A stretch of 64,000 nucleotides of DNA from JAGNXB01 sp942490895 (GCA_942490895.1 CALNZC010000066.1:124001-188000); one strand, 5' to 3'. Numbered from the stretch's first letter, positions 8,172 to 16,949 are shown. Numbers and translations are program-made. Notes: generated by a model not told the origin, from the letters alone.

Positions 8172-9562
8172 TTTTTCTGTTTTAAAGTGGCGTATTGTTG
8201 ATAGAAATATGGAATGGTTTCGATTCCCTTATAAAAGTTAAACAGGCCAAAGTGTTCATTGGGAGAGTGGATAGCATCGCTATCCAGGCCAAATCCCAGA
8301 AGGACAGACTTTGCATTCAGTACAGTTTCGAATAGGGCAACAATGGGAATACTTCCACCGCTGCGAACCGGAATCGGCGCTTTACCGAATGTTTGCGTCA
8401 TCGCCCATTCAGCAGCTTTGTATTCTGCCGAATCTGTAGGTGTTACGGCGGCGTCTCCACCATGGTGCGGTGTCACTTTGACCTTGACATAATCCGGAGC
8501 CACGGCTTCGAAATGTTTCTTGAATAACTTGAAGATCTTCACTGGATCCTGATGGGGCACAAGGCGCATACTGATCTTAGCAAATGCCTTGGATGGCAAT
8601 ACCGTTTTTGCGCCATCGCCGATATATCCACCCCAAATGCCATTCACATCCAGCGTCGGCCGTATACTCGTCCGTTCCAGAGTGGTATAGCCTTTCTCCC
8701 CATGAAGAGCTTTTACACCGAGGTCTCGCTTGTAGGCAGCCTCGTTGTATGGAGCCTGATTCATGGCTTTCCGTTCTTCCTTGCTCACGATGTCCACATC
8801 GTCATAGAAACCGGGAATGGTGATCTCGCCCTTCTTGTTTTGCAAGTCGGCGATCATCTTGGCCAGTACATTGATCGGATTGGCCACTGCTCCTCCATAC
8901 ACGCCAGAGTGGAGATCACGGTTTGGACCAGTCACTTCCACTTCCAAATAGGTCAGCCCTCTTAAACCAGTGGTAATCGAAGGCACCTTGTTGTCCAGGA
9001 TGGATGTATCTGAAATGAGGACCATGTCACAGGCCAACCTCTTCTTTTCCTTTTTGCAGAATTTCTCCAGGTTCACCGAGCCTACTTCCTCTTCCCCTTC
9101 GATCATAAACTTGATGTTGCAGGGAATATTCTTGCTCTTCCGCATGGCCTCAAAGGCTTTGATATGCATAAAGGCCTGGCCCTTATCATCGCATGCTCCA
9201 CGGGCGAAAATAGCCCCTTTGGGGTGCCGTTTTGTCTTTTTGATGACCGGCTCGAAAGGAGGGGTATCCCAAAGCTCAACAGGATCTGCCGGCTGAACAT
9301 CATAGTGCCCATAGACAAGCACAGTGGGCAGCTTTTTGTCATGGATATACTCTCCATAAACGATTGGGTGGCCAGCCGTCTTGCAAACCTCAACCTTGGG
9401 GACACCGGCCTTTTTCAGGTGTTTGGCGACCAACTTAGCCGTATCGGCAACAGAAGTTTTGAATTTTGGATCAGCACTGACGGATGGAATGCGGAGCAAC
9501 TCGAGGAGCTCTTCCAGGAAACGATCCTTGTTTTCCTGGATATAGGCCTGCGTTTTATTCAT
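8168..9562 (-). CDS. M20 family dipeptidase
   Basis: A 464-residue zinc peptidase of the M20A dipeptidase group (carnosinase/CPG2 type), cytoplasmic because no signal peptide is seen. Metal-binding and catalytic motifs are VYGHYDVQPADP (about 83-94), GACDDKGQ (about 121-128) and MIEGEEEVGS (about 154-163). The lid domain GLRGLTYLEVEVTGPNRDLHSGVYGG is typical. Promoter box TATCTTTG lies on the minus strand at 9594-9587. It heads a two-gene unit with the FKBP gene. Confidence 0.92.
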   Translation of the reverse strand: MNKTQAYIQENKDRFLEELLELLRIPSVSADPKFKTSVADTAKLVAKHLKKAGVPKVEVCKTAGHPIVYGEYIHDKKLPTVLVYGHYDVQPADPVELWDTPPFEPVIKKTKRHPKGAIFARGACDDKGQAFMHIKAFEAMRKSKNIPCNIKFMIEGEEEVGSVNLEKFCKKEKKRLACDMVLISDTSILDNKVPSITTGLRGLTYLEVEVTGPNRDLHSGVYGGAVANPINVLAKMIADLQNKKGEITIPGFYDDVDIVSKEERKAMNQAPYNEAAYKRDLGVKALHGEKGYTTLERTSIRPTLDVNGIWGGYIGDGAKTVLPSKAFAKISMRLVPHQDPVKIFKLFKKHFEAVAPDYVKVKVTPHHGGDAAVTPTDSAEYKAAEWAMTQTFGKAPIPVRSGGSIPIVALFETVLNAKSVLLGFGLDSDAIHSPNEHFGLFNFYKGIETIPYFYQQYATLKQKK

Positions 9563-9586
9563 GCGAAGGTCTCTTTAATGAGGCCG

Positions 9587-9594
9587 CAAAGATA
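9587..9594 (-). promoter_or_regulatory. -7 promoter box for the M20 dipeptidase
   Basis: TATCTTTG on the minus strand fits the Bacteroidota TAnnTTTG consensus exactly and lies 24 bases upstream of the ATG at 9562. Confidence 0.65.
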
Positions 9595-9603
9595 GCCAAA
9601 TTG

Positions 9604-10152
9604 TCAAAACATCGGTCCGAGGAAGTCCAGATCACCCTCTGGCCATGAACGATCCATCAATGGTTTGATCAGTACATCCCCATGGAGGGGACGTCGGCAA
9701 AGTCCAAGACTTTTACCACCCAAATAAGCCAACCAGGTGCATTTAGGGTCAATTTCTTCAAAGCCCGCATCGCTAAAAAATGCCTTTTCTCCAGAAAGGG
9801 CCATCAAGAATCGGATGCCTCGCTTCTTTGCCAGGGAGGCCAAATGGTCCACCATCATAGTGGCCAGATTCTGCCGATGGTTCTGGACCGCGACACACAG
9901 ATCCGCAATACCCATCACCACTATGGGATGATCGCCAACCCGAAGTTCACGAATCACTCCAGCGACATGGCCCACCAAACTGGATCCCTGCCAACACAGG
10001 ATGCGCAGATGTGGCGGCTGAGGAAAATAGATTTTATCGACAGGATATTGATCAAAGGTCGCATGGAGTAATTGCGCAACAGAAGTGATCTCTGCTGGTG
10101 CCAGATCAAACTCTCCATGATGAGTCAAATGAAATTCAGGTGCAATGGCCAT
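9604..10152 (-). CDS. GNAT family N-acetyltransferase
   Basis: A 182-residue protein with the acetyl-CoA binding core of the GNAT fold: a beta strand VMGIADLCVAV, then the pyrophosphate loop region NHRQNLATMMVDHLASLAKKRG, then FLMALSGEKAFFSDAGFEEI. The canonical Q/RxxGxG/A is weak (QNLATM). ATG at 10152 is chosen over a TTG at 10188. The substrate cannot be inferred. The gene lies 41 bases upstream of the dipeptidase, which however has its own promoter box in that gap. Confidence 0.75.
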   Translation of the reverse strand: MAIAPEFHLTHHGEFDLAPAEITSVAQLLHATFDQYPVDKIYFPQPPHLRILCWQGSSLVGHVAGVIRELRVGDHPIVVMGIADLCVAVQNHRQNLATMMVDHLASLAKKRGIRFLMALSGEKAFFSDAGFEEIDPKCTWLAYLGGKSLGLCRRPLHGDVLIKPLMDRSWPEGDLDFLGPMF

Positions 10153-10212
10153 GTTGATCTTTTGTGCAGCCGAGCTGTCTCCTCTCAAATATGGTGTAAT
10201 TGATGCATATAT

Positions 10213-10240
10213 CCTACATAGTATCCTATTCTTATGTAGG
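10213..10240. repeat. Short inverted repeat in the GNAT/miaE divergent region
   Basis: CCTACATA (10213-10220) and TATGTAGG (10233-10240) form a perfect eight-base inverted repeat around a 12-base spacer. No T-run follows, so an operator-like site is more likely than a terminator. The rest of the intergenic stretch holds only the miaE promoter. Confidence 0.45.
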
Positions 10241-10326
10241 AACGCCCTACCCGCCCCCGCACGCTGCCTGACACAGGGTCCTTTTACGAGTCAACGTACC
10301 TGATGTGGTTTCACATCTTATGCTTC

Positions 10327-10355
10327 CTTGAGGATTAACGAAGCACCTATCTTTG
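10327..10355 (+). promoter_or_regulatory. Promoter of the MiaE-like gene
   Basis: TATCTTTG at 10348-10355 is a perfect -7 box, and TTG at 10328-10330 lies 17 bases upstream as a -33 element. This places the start of transcription near 10361, so the ATG at 10377 is the likely start rather than the TTG at 10353 inside the box. Confidence 0.7.
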
Positions 10356-10376
10356 TGGACCTTCAACAAAACAAAA

Positions 10377-10979
10377 ATGAAACCAACCAGCAAAACGGTT
10401 TTGGGTCTTCATTTACCCACTGATCCCCGATGGGCCAATCTGGCCGGGATCAGTCTGGAAGAGATCCTGACAGACCATGCCTATTGTGAACAAAAAGCGG
10501 CGACTGCTTGCATCTCCCTTGTCCAGCTTTATCCAGATCATCCCGATTTGGTGGAATCGGTCGCCCCTATCGTCACAGAGGAATGGGGCCATTTCAGGAT
10601 GGTCCTTCAGGAATTGAAAAAGAGGGGATTACAACTGGGCTACCAACGAAAGGATGAGTATGTCAAAGGGCTTCTGGCCTTCCAGCGAAAAGGCGGTAAA
10701 CGAGAGGACCGCTTGATCGAAAAGCTACTGACCTGTGCCTTGATTGAAGCACGAAGCTGTGAGCGATTCCGACTGCTGTCCTTAGAACTCCAGGATCCTG
10801 AACTGAGTGCCTTCTATTACAAATTCATGGTCGCAGAAGCCGGCCACTATCGATTATTTCTGGATCTGGCGAACCAATACGGTTCTCCGGATTCAGTACG
10901 CCAGCGCTGGCAGGAATATCTTGACTTTGAAGCGACGATGCTGGCTGCATTTCCGGTTCGGGGTGACCGTATGCATTAA
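10377..10979 (+). CDS. miaE: MiaE-like tRNA-(ms2io6A)-hydroxylase
   Basis: A 200-residue ferritin-like diiron protein. The four-helix bundle shows the carboxylate and histidine ligands in HAYCEQKAATA, TEEWGHF, LIEARSCERF and VAEAGHYRLF, in the order of MiaE. MiaE hydroxylates the isopentenyl group of ms2i6A37 in tRNA using O2. Activity in Bacteroidota is inferred from the family only. It is a single-gene unit with its own promoter, converging on an esterase gene. Confidence 0.88.
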   Translation: MKPTSKTVLGLHLPTDPRWANLAGISLEEILTDHAYCEQKAATACISLVQLYPDHPDLVESVAPIVTEEWGHFRMVLQELKKRGLQLGYQRKDEYVKGLLAFQRKGGKREDRLIEKLLTCALIEARSCERFRLLSLELQDPELSAFYYKFMVAEAGHYRLFLDLANQYGSPDSVRQRWQEYLDFEATMLAAFPVRGDRMH

Positions 10980-10991
10980 TCCGGAATCGAA

Positions 10992-11642
10992 TTACCGACA
11001 AATATCGGACAGCAGTTCAGGGACAATGTGATGTCCCCCCTGAAAACGATGCCACTGGGCATTTGCAAACCAGGGCGTTACCGCTTCTTCCAGATGTCGT
11101 TCTCTTGTCTCGGTAAAAAATGGATCCTGATCACCCAGGACCATATCCACATTTCCCTCCAATTTCTGACCTAAAGTCTCCATCACTTCCGGTTCGGGAA
11201 CCATCCCGGCCCAGAGAATCATCTGTTGGATCGGAATGAGCGATCTCGCCTGCCACCGACAGACCGTTGGCACTCCCTGAGAGAAGCCCAACACAGATAA
11301 TGGCAACACTCCAAACTGCCCGTAGAGGGATGCCACCAATTGATCGAGGTATTGGTGCTGGTCAGAAATTTCTCCCATCCGATCCTCTCGAGTCATCCAG
11401 GATGCAACCACTTCGCCCTCGAATCCCCTTCGGTAAAATCGAGAGAGGCCTTCTGGTGCGACGATCACCTGATCTGGCCCTGCCGCCGGAAGGATTTCCT
11501 GAATAAAATCATTTGCAGCCTGGGCATATCCGTGACAGACCAATAATATTCGTTGCGGATTTTGGGCTGGTAACGAACAATAATACCGTGCTGTTCGCTG
11601 GGTGGTCAAGTGATAACAACTGACTTCCGGACCTTTCTTCAT
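10992..11642 (-). CDS. Alpha/beta hydrolase, phospholipase/carboxylesterase type
   Basis: A 216-residue serine hydrolase of the small carboxylesterase family. It shows the oxyanion-region motif LLVCHGYAQAANDF (about 33-46), the nucleophile elbow LGFSQG (about 117-122), the acid in MVLGDQDPF and the histidine in FQGGHHI. The expected substrate is a small ester or lysophospholipid. Its ATG overlaps the stop of the upstream lipoprotein gene by four bases. Confidence 0.85.
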   Translation of the reverse strand: MKKGPEVSCYHLTTQRTARYYCSLPAQNPQRILLVCHGYAQAANDFIQEILPAAGPDQVIVAPEGLSRFYRRGFEGEVVASWMTREDRMGEISDQHQYLDQLVASLYGQFGVLPLSVLGFSQGVPTVCRWQARSLIPIQQMILWAGMVPEPEVMETLGQKLEGNVDMVLGDQDPFFTETRERHLEEAVTPWFANAQWHRFQGGHHIVPELLSDICR

Positions 11643-12565
11643 CGTCCAAAGATGTTCTTTCCCTTTCGGGAATCCAAGACAGGAAAATCGACTGGGGCCT
11701 CCTTCATCACCTTGTCAAAGATCTTGTTGACATGCACCCATTGACCTTTATCGTAGTTGAATCCTTCATAGGTACCATCCGGTATGTTCACCAGGCCTAA
11801 GCCATTGCGTTCGTCCGCAAAAGGCATCAGATGATCAAAGAGGATCATATTATAGTGCTCATCATAATTCAACCGGACATGGCTACCTGTCGCATAATCC
11901 AGCATGAGCCTTTGTTTCTCCTTGATGACCTGTCCCTGCGCATCTTTATACAGGAAGACCGGAGCACCAAAAATGGGTGTTTTACCGTCTTCCAGCTGGA
12001 GTACCTCTACGACTTTACGCTTGCTATTGGCCTCATGACTGTCAAAGCCAAAGAGCAACCAATAGGGCTCCCGCTTGTATGTACAGGTTCGGATATTATA
12101 GTAGACTGCCCCGTACCAGTGGTCCGCTGAACCAATTGTGGATTCCAAACGAAGGTATTCATCGGATCGATCGCGCAACATCAATGGATGCCTCGGGTTG
12201 TCCTGCAATTGTAAAAATGCCCGATGTTGATAATGACCGGGATCCAGATAGAGTTGCCATGAAAAGATCCTGAATGTCTTCTCTTCAGGTGTCTGGATAG
12301 AAATTTGAGGCAGGCTGTCAAAGGGGTAGTCCCAGGAGCCGGGAACCTGAAGTGCGCGTTCCAGCAAGTTGGCGATCCGATTGGATGCCTTTTTCCGCTC
12401 CTGTGTGGTTTCTCCATTTTGCAGGATCCAGGCGGCGGCGGCAAGAGAGTCTTCCAGGAGCCGGATGTCTTCAACGACCAAGGTGGTTTGACTGGAAGGA
12501 ATGCGAGTACAGGACCCGAACAAACCGATCATCAACCCGAATAACAGAATGTAATTCTTCATCAT
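11639..12565 (-). CDS. Hypothetical lipoprotein
   Basis: A 308-residue protein whose N-terminus MMKNYILLFGLMIGLFGSC is a lipoprotein signal with the cleavage cysteine at residue 19. The mature part has no motif that I recognise; it contains segments such as WYGAVYYNIRTCTYKREPYWLLFGFD and a C-terminal NYDKGQWVHVNKIFD. It is probably an envelope lipoprotein of unknown function. A TATCTTTG box lies at 12607-12600 on the minus strand. The gene precedes and overlaps the esterase gene by four bases, so the two form a unit. The start may be the first or second ATG. Confidence 0.75.
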   Translation of the reverse strand: MMKNYILLFGLMIGLFGSCTRIPSSQTTLVVEDIRLLEDSLAAAAWILQNGETTQERKKASNRIANLLERALQVPGSWDYPFDSLPQISIQTPEEKTFRIFSWQLYLDPGHYQHRAFLQLQDNPRHPLMLRDRSDEYLRLESTIGSADHWYGAVYYNIRTCTYKREPYWLLFGFDSHEANSKRKVVEVLQLEDGKTPIFGAPVFLYKDAQGQVIKEKQRLMLDYATGSHVRLNYDEHYNMILFDHLMPFADERNGLGLVNIPDGTYEGFNYDKGQWVHVNKIFDKVMKEAPVDFPVLDSRKGKNIFGR

Positions 12566-12599
12566 GTCGAAAACGAAAAATGGTGCCGTAGCGTATGCT

Positions 12600-12607
12600 C
12601 AAAGATA
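12600..12607 (-). promoter_or_regulatory. -7 promoter box for the lipoprotein-esterase unit
   Basis: TATCTTTG on the minus strand, 34 bases upstream of the ATG at 12565, fits TAnnTTTG exactly. It lies in the gap after the vWA gene, so this pair can be transcribed separately from the vWA gene upstream. Confidence 0.6.
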
Positions 12608-12643
12608 GAACGCATCGTCCGGTTGACTGGTTCGGATGTACGA

Positions 12644-13741
12644 TCAGGATCGGCGCCCTTTGTTTTCTTTGTAATCACGAAACAGAAAGGCCCCGAGGTT
12701 ATCCAAACCGGCGTAAAAGGCTTTCCCCGCATTGGTACGGGTGAATTGTTCCACAAATCGGACAAGCATCGGATCACTGGCGATCATAAATGTCGTGATG
12801 GGAATATTCAATTTTTTGGCTGCTACCGCGAGATGCATCGTCCGTTGAATAATCATTCGATCCAGTCCAAAGCTGTTTTTGTAATAGTTCTTCCCTTTTT
12901 TGATGCACGTGGGTTTCCCATCAGTGATCATAAAGATCTGCTTGTTTGGATTTCGCCGTTTGCGCAGTATTTCCATGGCCAGCTCCAGTCCTGCCACGGT
13001 ATTGGTATGATAGGGACCCACTTCCAGGTAAGGCAAATCTTTGATCTCCACTCGCCATGCATCATTACCAAATACAATGATATCGAGGGTGTCTTTGGGA
13101 TATCTCGTCGTGATCAACTCCGCCAGGGCAAGCGCCACCTTTTTCGCCGGTGTGATCCGATCTTCTCCATAAAGGATCATGGAGTGTGAGATATCGATCA
13201 TCAGCACCGTACTGGTTTGTGCCTGATAAACGGTCTCATGTACTTCCAGGTCATCCTGGGTCAGTCGAAAGTCATCGATGCCAAATCGGATCTGCGCATT
13301 CCGCAAGGATTCGGCTGCAGCGATCTGATCCATCCGATCGCCATACTGATAGGGTCTTGTCTCAGGTTGACGTTCGTCGCCTCGGCCAAAGAACCGGGTA
13401 TCGTGTCCACCGGGTTTCGCCCGTTTCAGATCTTGAAAAACCTCTTCAAGGGCGTTCTTGCGAATATCCAGTTCCATTTTCGCACTGGGCACCATTCCTG
13501 ATCCCGGTCCGTCGCTGGTTTTCAAGTATCCTTTGTCGATCAACTCCTGGATGAAATCAGCCATGCCGTATTCAGGGGTGGTCAGACCGTATTGTCGATC
13601 CAGCTCCGTCAGCCAACTGAGTGCTTCGGAGACATCACCAGAGGTATGCAACAAAATCTCCTGGAAAACTTTGAGCAATCGATGGAAAGGCGATGCACCA
13701 TCCCCTTCCGGTATGAATTTTGAGAAACGCCAACCATTCAT
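12644..13741 (-). CDS. vWA domain-containing protein
   Basis: A 365-residue protein with a C-terminal von Willebrand A domain (about 175-355). The metal-ion-dependent adhesion site is complete: DISHS (DxSxS), TNTVAG with the conserved Thr, and ITDGKP with the Asp. No signal peptide or membrane segment is seen, so it is cytoplasmic. Related proteins are often encoded with a MoxR or magnesium-chelatase type AAA ATPase; none is visible here. Function is unknown. A peroxiredoxin-like gene ends three bases before its ATG. Confidence 0.82.
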   Translation of the reverse strand: MNGWRFSKFIPEGDGASPFHRLLKVFQEILLHTSGDVSEALSWLTELDRQYGLTTPEYGMADFIQELIDKGYLKTSDGPGSGMVPSAKMELDIRKNALEEVFQDLKRAKPGGHDTRFFGRGDERQPETRPYQYGDRMDQIAAAESLRNAQIRFGIDDFRLTQDDLEVHETVYQAQTSTVLMIDISHSMILYGEDRITPAKKVALALAELITTRYPKDTLDIIVFGNDAWRVEIKDLPYLEVGPYHTNTVAGLELAMEILRKRRNPNKQIFMITDGKPTCIKKGKNYYKNSFGLDRMIIQRTMHLAVAAKKLNIPITTFMIASDPMLVRFVEQFTRTNAGKAFYAGLDNLGAFLFRDYKENKGRRS

Positions 13742-13744
13742 CGG

Positions 13745-14281
13745 CTAGGGAATAACGCAGCAGGACACAAGGTGATCATAATCCGGGCGATCTGAAGCCA
13801 ACTTATGAATGAATTGTTCTTGAATCACACCGTTCTGAATGATGAACACTCCAGGCATTTGAAACCCGTCACCGATGAAGGGTCCGATGCCATTCCCTTT
13901 TAATACGCCAGATTCAAAACCGCGCAACATGACCTGTAGCCCGAAAAGCTGGGAGAACCTTCCTTTTCCCAACCCAAAACGTGCATAAAACAGGCAGTTA
14001 GGGTCGGATATATATTCTGGTGCTTCGATCTCATATCGCTTGAAGTATTCATCTGCAGTTTCCGGATCTGACATATGCACAAAGATCAACTTAACACCTT
14101 CTGCTTCGTAGTTCGGCTTCTTTAAAGCCAGATCCTGCAGCGCTTCTCTGCAGAAAGTGCAGCCGAAATGGCGTAAAAAAACAAGAAGAATAGCCGAAGA
14201 ATGAGAGGCTTCTTCAACAGATCGACTTCTGTTGGTTATCATATCTGCCAGGACGGGCATGGTCGTGATCTGTTCCTGCAT
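13745..14281 (-). CDS. AhpC/TSA-like (peroxiredoxin-like) protein
   Basis: A 178-residue thioredoxin-fold protein with the motif FLRHFGCTFCREAL at about residues 34-47. It carries a CxxC in the place where peroxiredoxins have their peroxidatic cysteine, as in the peroxiredoxin-like/SelL group. The C-terminus ends in two further cysteines (CCVIP). A redox role, thiol reductase or peroxidase, is likely but unproven. It precedes the vWA gene with a three-base gap and follows the long repeat region. Confidence 0.78.
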   Translation of the reverse strand: MQEQITTMPVLADMITNRSRSVEEASHSSAILLVFLRHFGCTFCREALQDLALKKPNYEAEGVKLIFVHMSDPETADEYFKRYEIEAPEYISDPNCLFYARFGLGKGRFSQLFGLQVMLRGFESGVLKGNGIGPFIGDGFQMPGVFIIQNGVIQEQFIHKLASDRPDYDHLVSCCVIP

Positions 14282-14346
14282 AAGCGAATATACCCAAGGT
14301 TAACAAAAGAGTGAACAACAGGTTCAGTGCAGTGTCTGAGAAGACT

Positions 14347-15265
14347 GTGGGACTTGGAGACTTGGAGACTCAGAGACGAAGAGACTTAGAGATTGGTCAT
14401 TCGTTCTGGCGTCTTTTTTACAGTCTAGCATTGTAAAAAACATTGGCATAGCCGAGTAAAATCTCTTTGCGTCCTTGAATTGACTTCGCGTCATTGCGCC
14501 TTTTCGCGAGACAGTGGGACTTGGAGACCTTGAGACGTAGAGACTCAGAGACGAAGAGACTTAGAGATTTGTCATTCGTTCTGGCGTCTTTTTTACAGTC
14601 TAGCATTGTAAAAAACATTGGCATAGCCGAGTAAAATCTCTTTGCGTCCTTGAATTGACTTCGCGTCATTGCGCCGTTGCGCGAGACAGTGGGACTTGGA
14701 GACTTGGAGACTCAGCGACGAAGAGACTTAGAGATTGGTCATTCGTTCTGGCGTCTTTTTTACAGTCTAACATTGTAAAAAGCATTGGCATAGCCGAGTA
14801 AAATCTCTTTGCGTCCTTGAATTGACTTCGCGTCATTGCGCCTTTGCGCGAGACAGTGGGACTTGGAGGAGACTTGGAGACTCAGAGACGAAGAGACTTA
14901 GAGATTGGTCATTCGTTCTTGCGTCTTTTTTACAGTCTAGCATTGTAAAAAACATTGGCATAGCCGAGTAAAATCTCTTTGCGTCCTTGAATTGACTTCG
15001 CGTCATTGCGCCTTTGCGCGAGACAGACTTGGAGACTTGGAGACTTGGAGACAGTGACGTAGAGACTCAGAGATTGGTCATTCGTTCTGGCGTCTTTTTT
15101 ACAGTCTAGCATTGTAAAAAACATTGGCATAGCCGAGTAAAATCTCTTTGCGTCCTTGAATTGACTTCGCGTCATTGCGCCTTTGCGCGAGACAGTGGGA
15201 CTTGGAGACCTTGAGACTTGGAGACTCAGTGTAGAGACACAGTGACGAAGGGACAAAGAGACCGA
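14347..15265. repeat. Tandem array R1: five full and one partial copy of a 167-175 base unit
   Basis: Units begin at about 14347, 14514, 14689, 14856, 15026 and 15195; the last stops after its first part. Each unit has a variable purine-rich front of GAGAC-type micro-repeats (copies of ACTTGGAG) of differing length, then a nearly invariant part of about 115 bases. The invariant part contains an inverted repeat, TTTTTTACA with TGTAAAAAA around nine bases, and a GCGCxxxxGCGC motif. Minus-strand open frames through the array are repetitive and translate the same phrase, so the array is taken as non-coding. Near-identity of copies points to recent duplication or homogenisation. Confidence 0.9.
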
Positions 15266-15393
15266 GGGAATCCCTATCAGGAGTATCCTCAAATCCTGGG
15301 AATCCTGATCCTGGTAATGGTAGAAAGCACCAAATCATAAGCACCAAAAAACAAATAAATAACAAGCACGAAATCCGAATGACCAAAATATCC

Positions 15394-15790
15394 TCATCCG
15401 TGAAATCCCGTAATCCGTGATTCTGACAATAAGCGGCTTTCGGCGTTATTTCGTTATTGGGTTATTGGGTTATTTCGAAAGACAGGAGTAGCAGATTTTA
15501 GCTTTATGATTTCAGTCATAAGTTTGCCGTTTACCCTTGACCATTCACCTTTTACCCCTCTTCATCCGTGAAATCCCGTAATCCGCGCTCATCCGTGATT
15601 CTGACAATAAGCGGCTTTCGGCGTTATTTCGTTATTGGGTTATTGGGTTATTTCGAAAGACAGGAGTAGCAGATTTTAGCTGTATGATTTCAGTCATAAG
15701 TTGGCCGTTTACCCTTGACCATTCACCTTTTACCCATCATAATCCGTGAAATCCCGTAATCCGTGCTCATCCGTGATTCTGACAATTTGG
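15394..15790. repeat. Tandem array R2: two full 178-base units plus partial flanks
   Basis: The motif TTCTGACAAT recurs at 15421, 15599 and 15777, giving two full units of exactly 178 bases and partial units on both sides. Each unit contains a GTTATTGG micro-repeat, a short inverted repeat (CTTTATGA with TCATAAG), and a phrase ATCCGTGAAATCCCGTAATC. It is unrelated to array R1, from which it is separated by about 130 bases of AT-rich sequence. With R1 and the linker it fills the only gene-free stretch longer than 300 bases (14282-15858). Confidence 0.88.
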
Positions 15791-15804
15791 GAGTCCGCAC
15801 CATT

Positions 15805-15837
15805 AAAAAAGGCCGGTACTGTTCGTACCGGCCTTTT
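15805..15837 (-). terminator. Terminator of mdh
   Basis: A nine-base stem (GGCCGGTAC with GTACCGGCC, loop of five) is followed on the minus strand by six T, 22 bases past the mdh stop codon. Confidence 0.9.
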
Positions 15838-15858
15838 ACATTTCTCTTTGATTATGAC

Positions 15859-16794
15859 TTAAGAAAGGTCCATCGCTTCAAAGGCCGTCATGACCTCCCG
15901 CACATGAGCGGCAGATTCATTGAGCAACTTCGATTCATCAGCGTTGAGTTTCAGCTCGATCAGCTGCTGAATGCCGCCGCTACCCAGCTTCACGGGTACA
16001 CCGACATAAATGTTCTTCAAGCCATACTCACCATTGAGGCAAGCACAACAGGGGAAGATGCGATTCTCATCTTTCACAATGGATTCAACCATCTGTGCAG
16101 CTGCGGCTCCCGGTGCATACCAGGCGGATGTACCCATCAGCTTTACGAGTTCACCACCGCCCACTTTTGTGCGTTGGATAATCGCATCCAGGGTTTCTTT
16201 GTCAATAAGTTCGGTCACTGGAATACCGGAGACAGTGGTATATCTGGGAAGAGGAACCATGGTATCACCGTGGCCGCCCATCAACACTGCCTGAATGTCT
16301 TTTGGAGATACATCGAGAGCCTCTGCCAGGAATGCACGATAACGAGCCGTATCCAGGATACCGGCCATACCAAACACACGATCCGCACCCAGGCCACTGG
16401 CCTTGTGGGCTGCATACGTCATCACATCCAGGGGATTGGATACGACGATGATGATCGGATTGGGTGAATGCTTCATAATCGATCGGGTCACGGAAACAAC
16501 GATCTTGGCATTGGTGGCGATCAGATCATCCCGGCTCATGCCGGGCTTACGGGGCACTCCGGCGGTGATCACAACGATATCCGAGTTGGCGGTATCGGCA
16601 TAATCATCCGTGCCTTTCAACTTGGTGCTGTAATAATCAATGGGGGCCTGTTGCCAGGAATCCAAAGCTTTTCCTTTTGCCATATCGCCGGCGATATCCA
16701 GCAAAACGACTTCTTTGACGAGGTCCTTATGGGCCAACACATTGGCACATGTAGCACCTACGTTACCTGCACCTACAACTGTGACTTTACTCAT
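15859..16794 (-). CDS. mdh: Malate dehydrogenase, LDH-like type
   Basis: It oxidises malate to oxaloacetate with NAD+ in the citric acid cycle. The 311-residue protein has the NAD-binding GAGNVGATCANVLA (about 7-20), the nucleotide-ribose aspartate in VVLLDIAGD, the substrate-binding arginines in AGVPRKPGMSRDDL (about 80-93) and the catalytic MGGHGDTMVPL with His at about 176. RxPGMxR identifies malate rather than lactate dehydrogenase. ATG at 16794 is chosen because the preceding 14 codons overlap the promoter box at 16819-16826. Confidence 0.95.
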   Translation of the reverse strand: MSKVTVVGAGNVGATCANVLAHKDLVKEVVLLDIAGDMAKGKALDSWQQAPIDYYSTKLKGTDDYADTANSDIVVITAGVPRKPGMSRDDLIATNAKIVVSVTRSIMKHSPNPIIIVVSNPLDVMTYAAHKASGLGADRVFGMAGILDTARYRAFLAEALDVSPKDIQAVLMGGHGDTMVPLPRYTTVSGIPVTELIDKETLDAIIQRTKVGGGELVKLMGTSAWYAPGAAAAQMVESIVKDENRIFPCCACLNGEYGLKNIYVGVPVKLGSGGIQQLIELKLNADESKLLNESAAHVREVMTAFEAMDLS

Positions 16795-16818
16795 GGAGAT
16801 GGGTTTTATTTCCGGCGG

Positions 16819-16826
16819 CAAAGGTA
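16819..16826 (-). promoter_or_regulatory. -7 promoter box of mdh
   Basis: TACCTTTG on the minus strand lies 24 bases upstream of ATG 16794 and fits TAnnTTTG. It makes the longer upstream reading frame an unlikely start. Confidence 0.65.
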
Positions 16827-16922
16827 ATGGATTCAACGCGACCAGCAGCGGAAAAGACGGATGAATTCATGGAAAGTCTGATCATGTCGTCCATCTGACG
16901 AACCGGAATCCCTGAATGACGT

Positions 16923-16930
16923 TATCTTTG
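16923..16930 (+). promoter_or_regulatory. -7 promoter box of the secreted metalloprotease
   Basis: TATCTTTG lies 19 bases upstream of the ATG at 16950 and fits TAnnTTTG exactly. Confidence 0.65.
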
Positions 16931-16949
16931 TGAGGAATTCAAATGCAAT

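Noticed and set aside
12623..13189. 188-codon plus-strand frame opposite the vWA gene
   Set aside because: Antisense shadow of a gene with a complete metal-binding motif set; no signal or domain seen.
14418..15386. Three minus-strand open frames of 83-120 codons in the R1 array, with shared phrases such as NDAKSIQGRKEILLGYANVFYNARL-like text in each copy
   Set aside because: They translate the tandem repeat unit itself, repeat the same words, have no start-site signal and end where the repeat ends. Taken as accidental frames.
14347..15790. CRISPR array or integron cassette array
   Set aside because: Units are 167-178 bases with no alternation of short repeat and unique spacer, there are no cas genes or integrase, and no cassette frames between copies.
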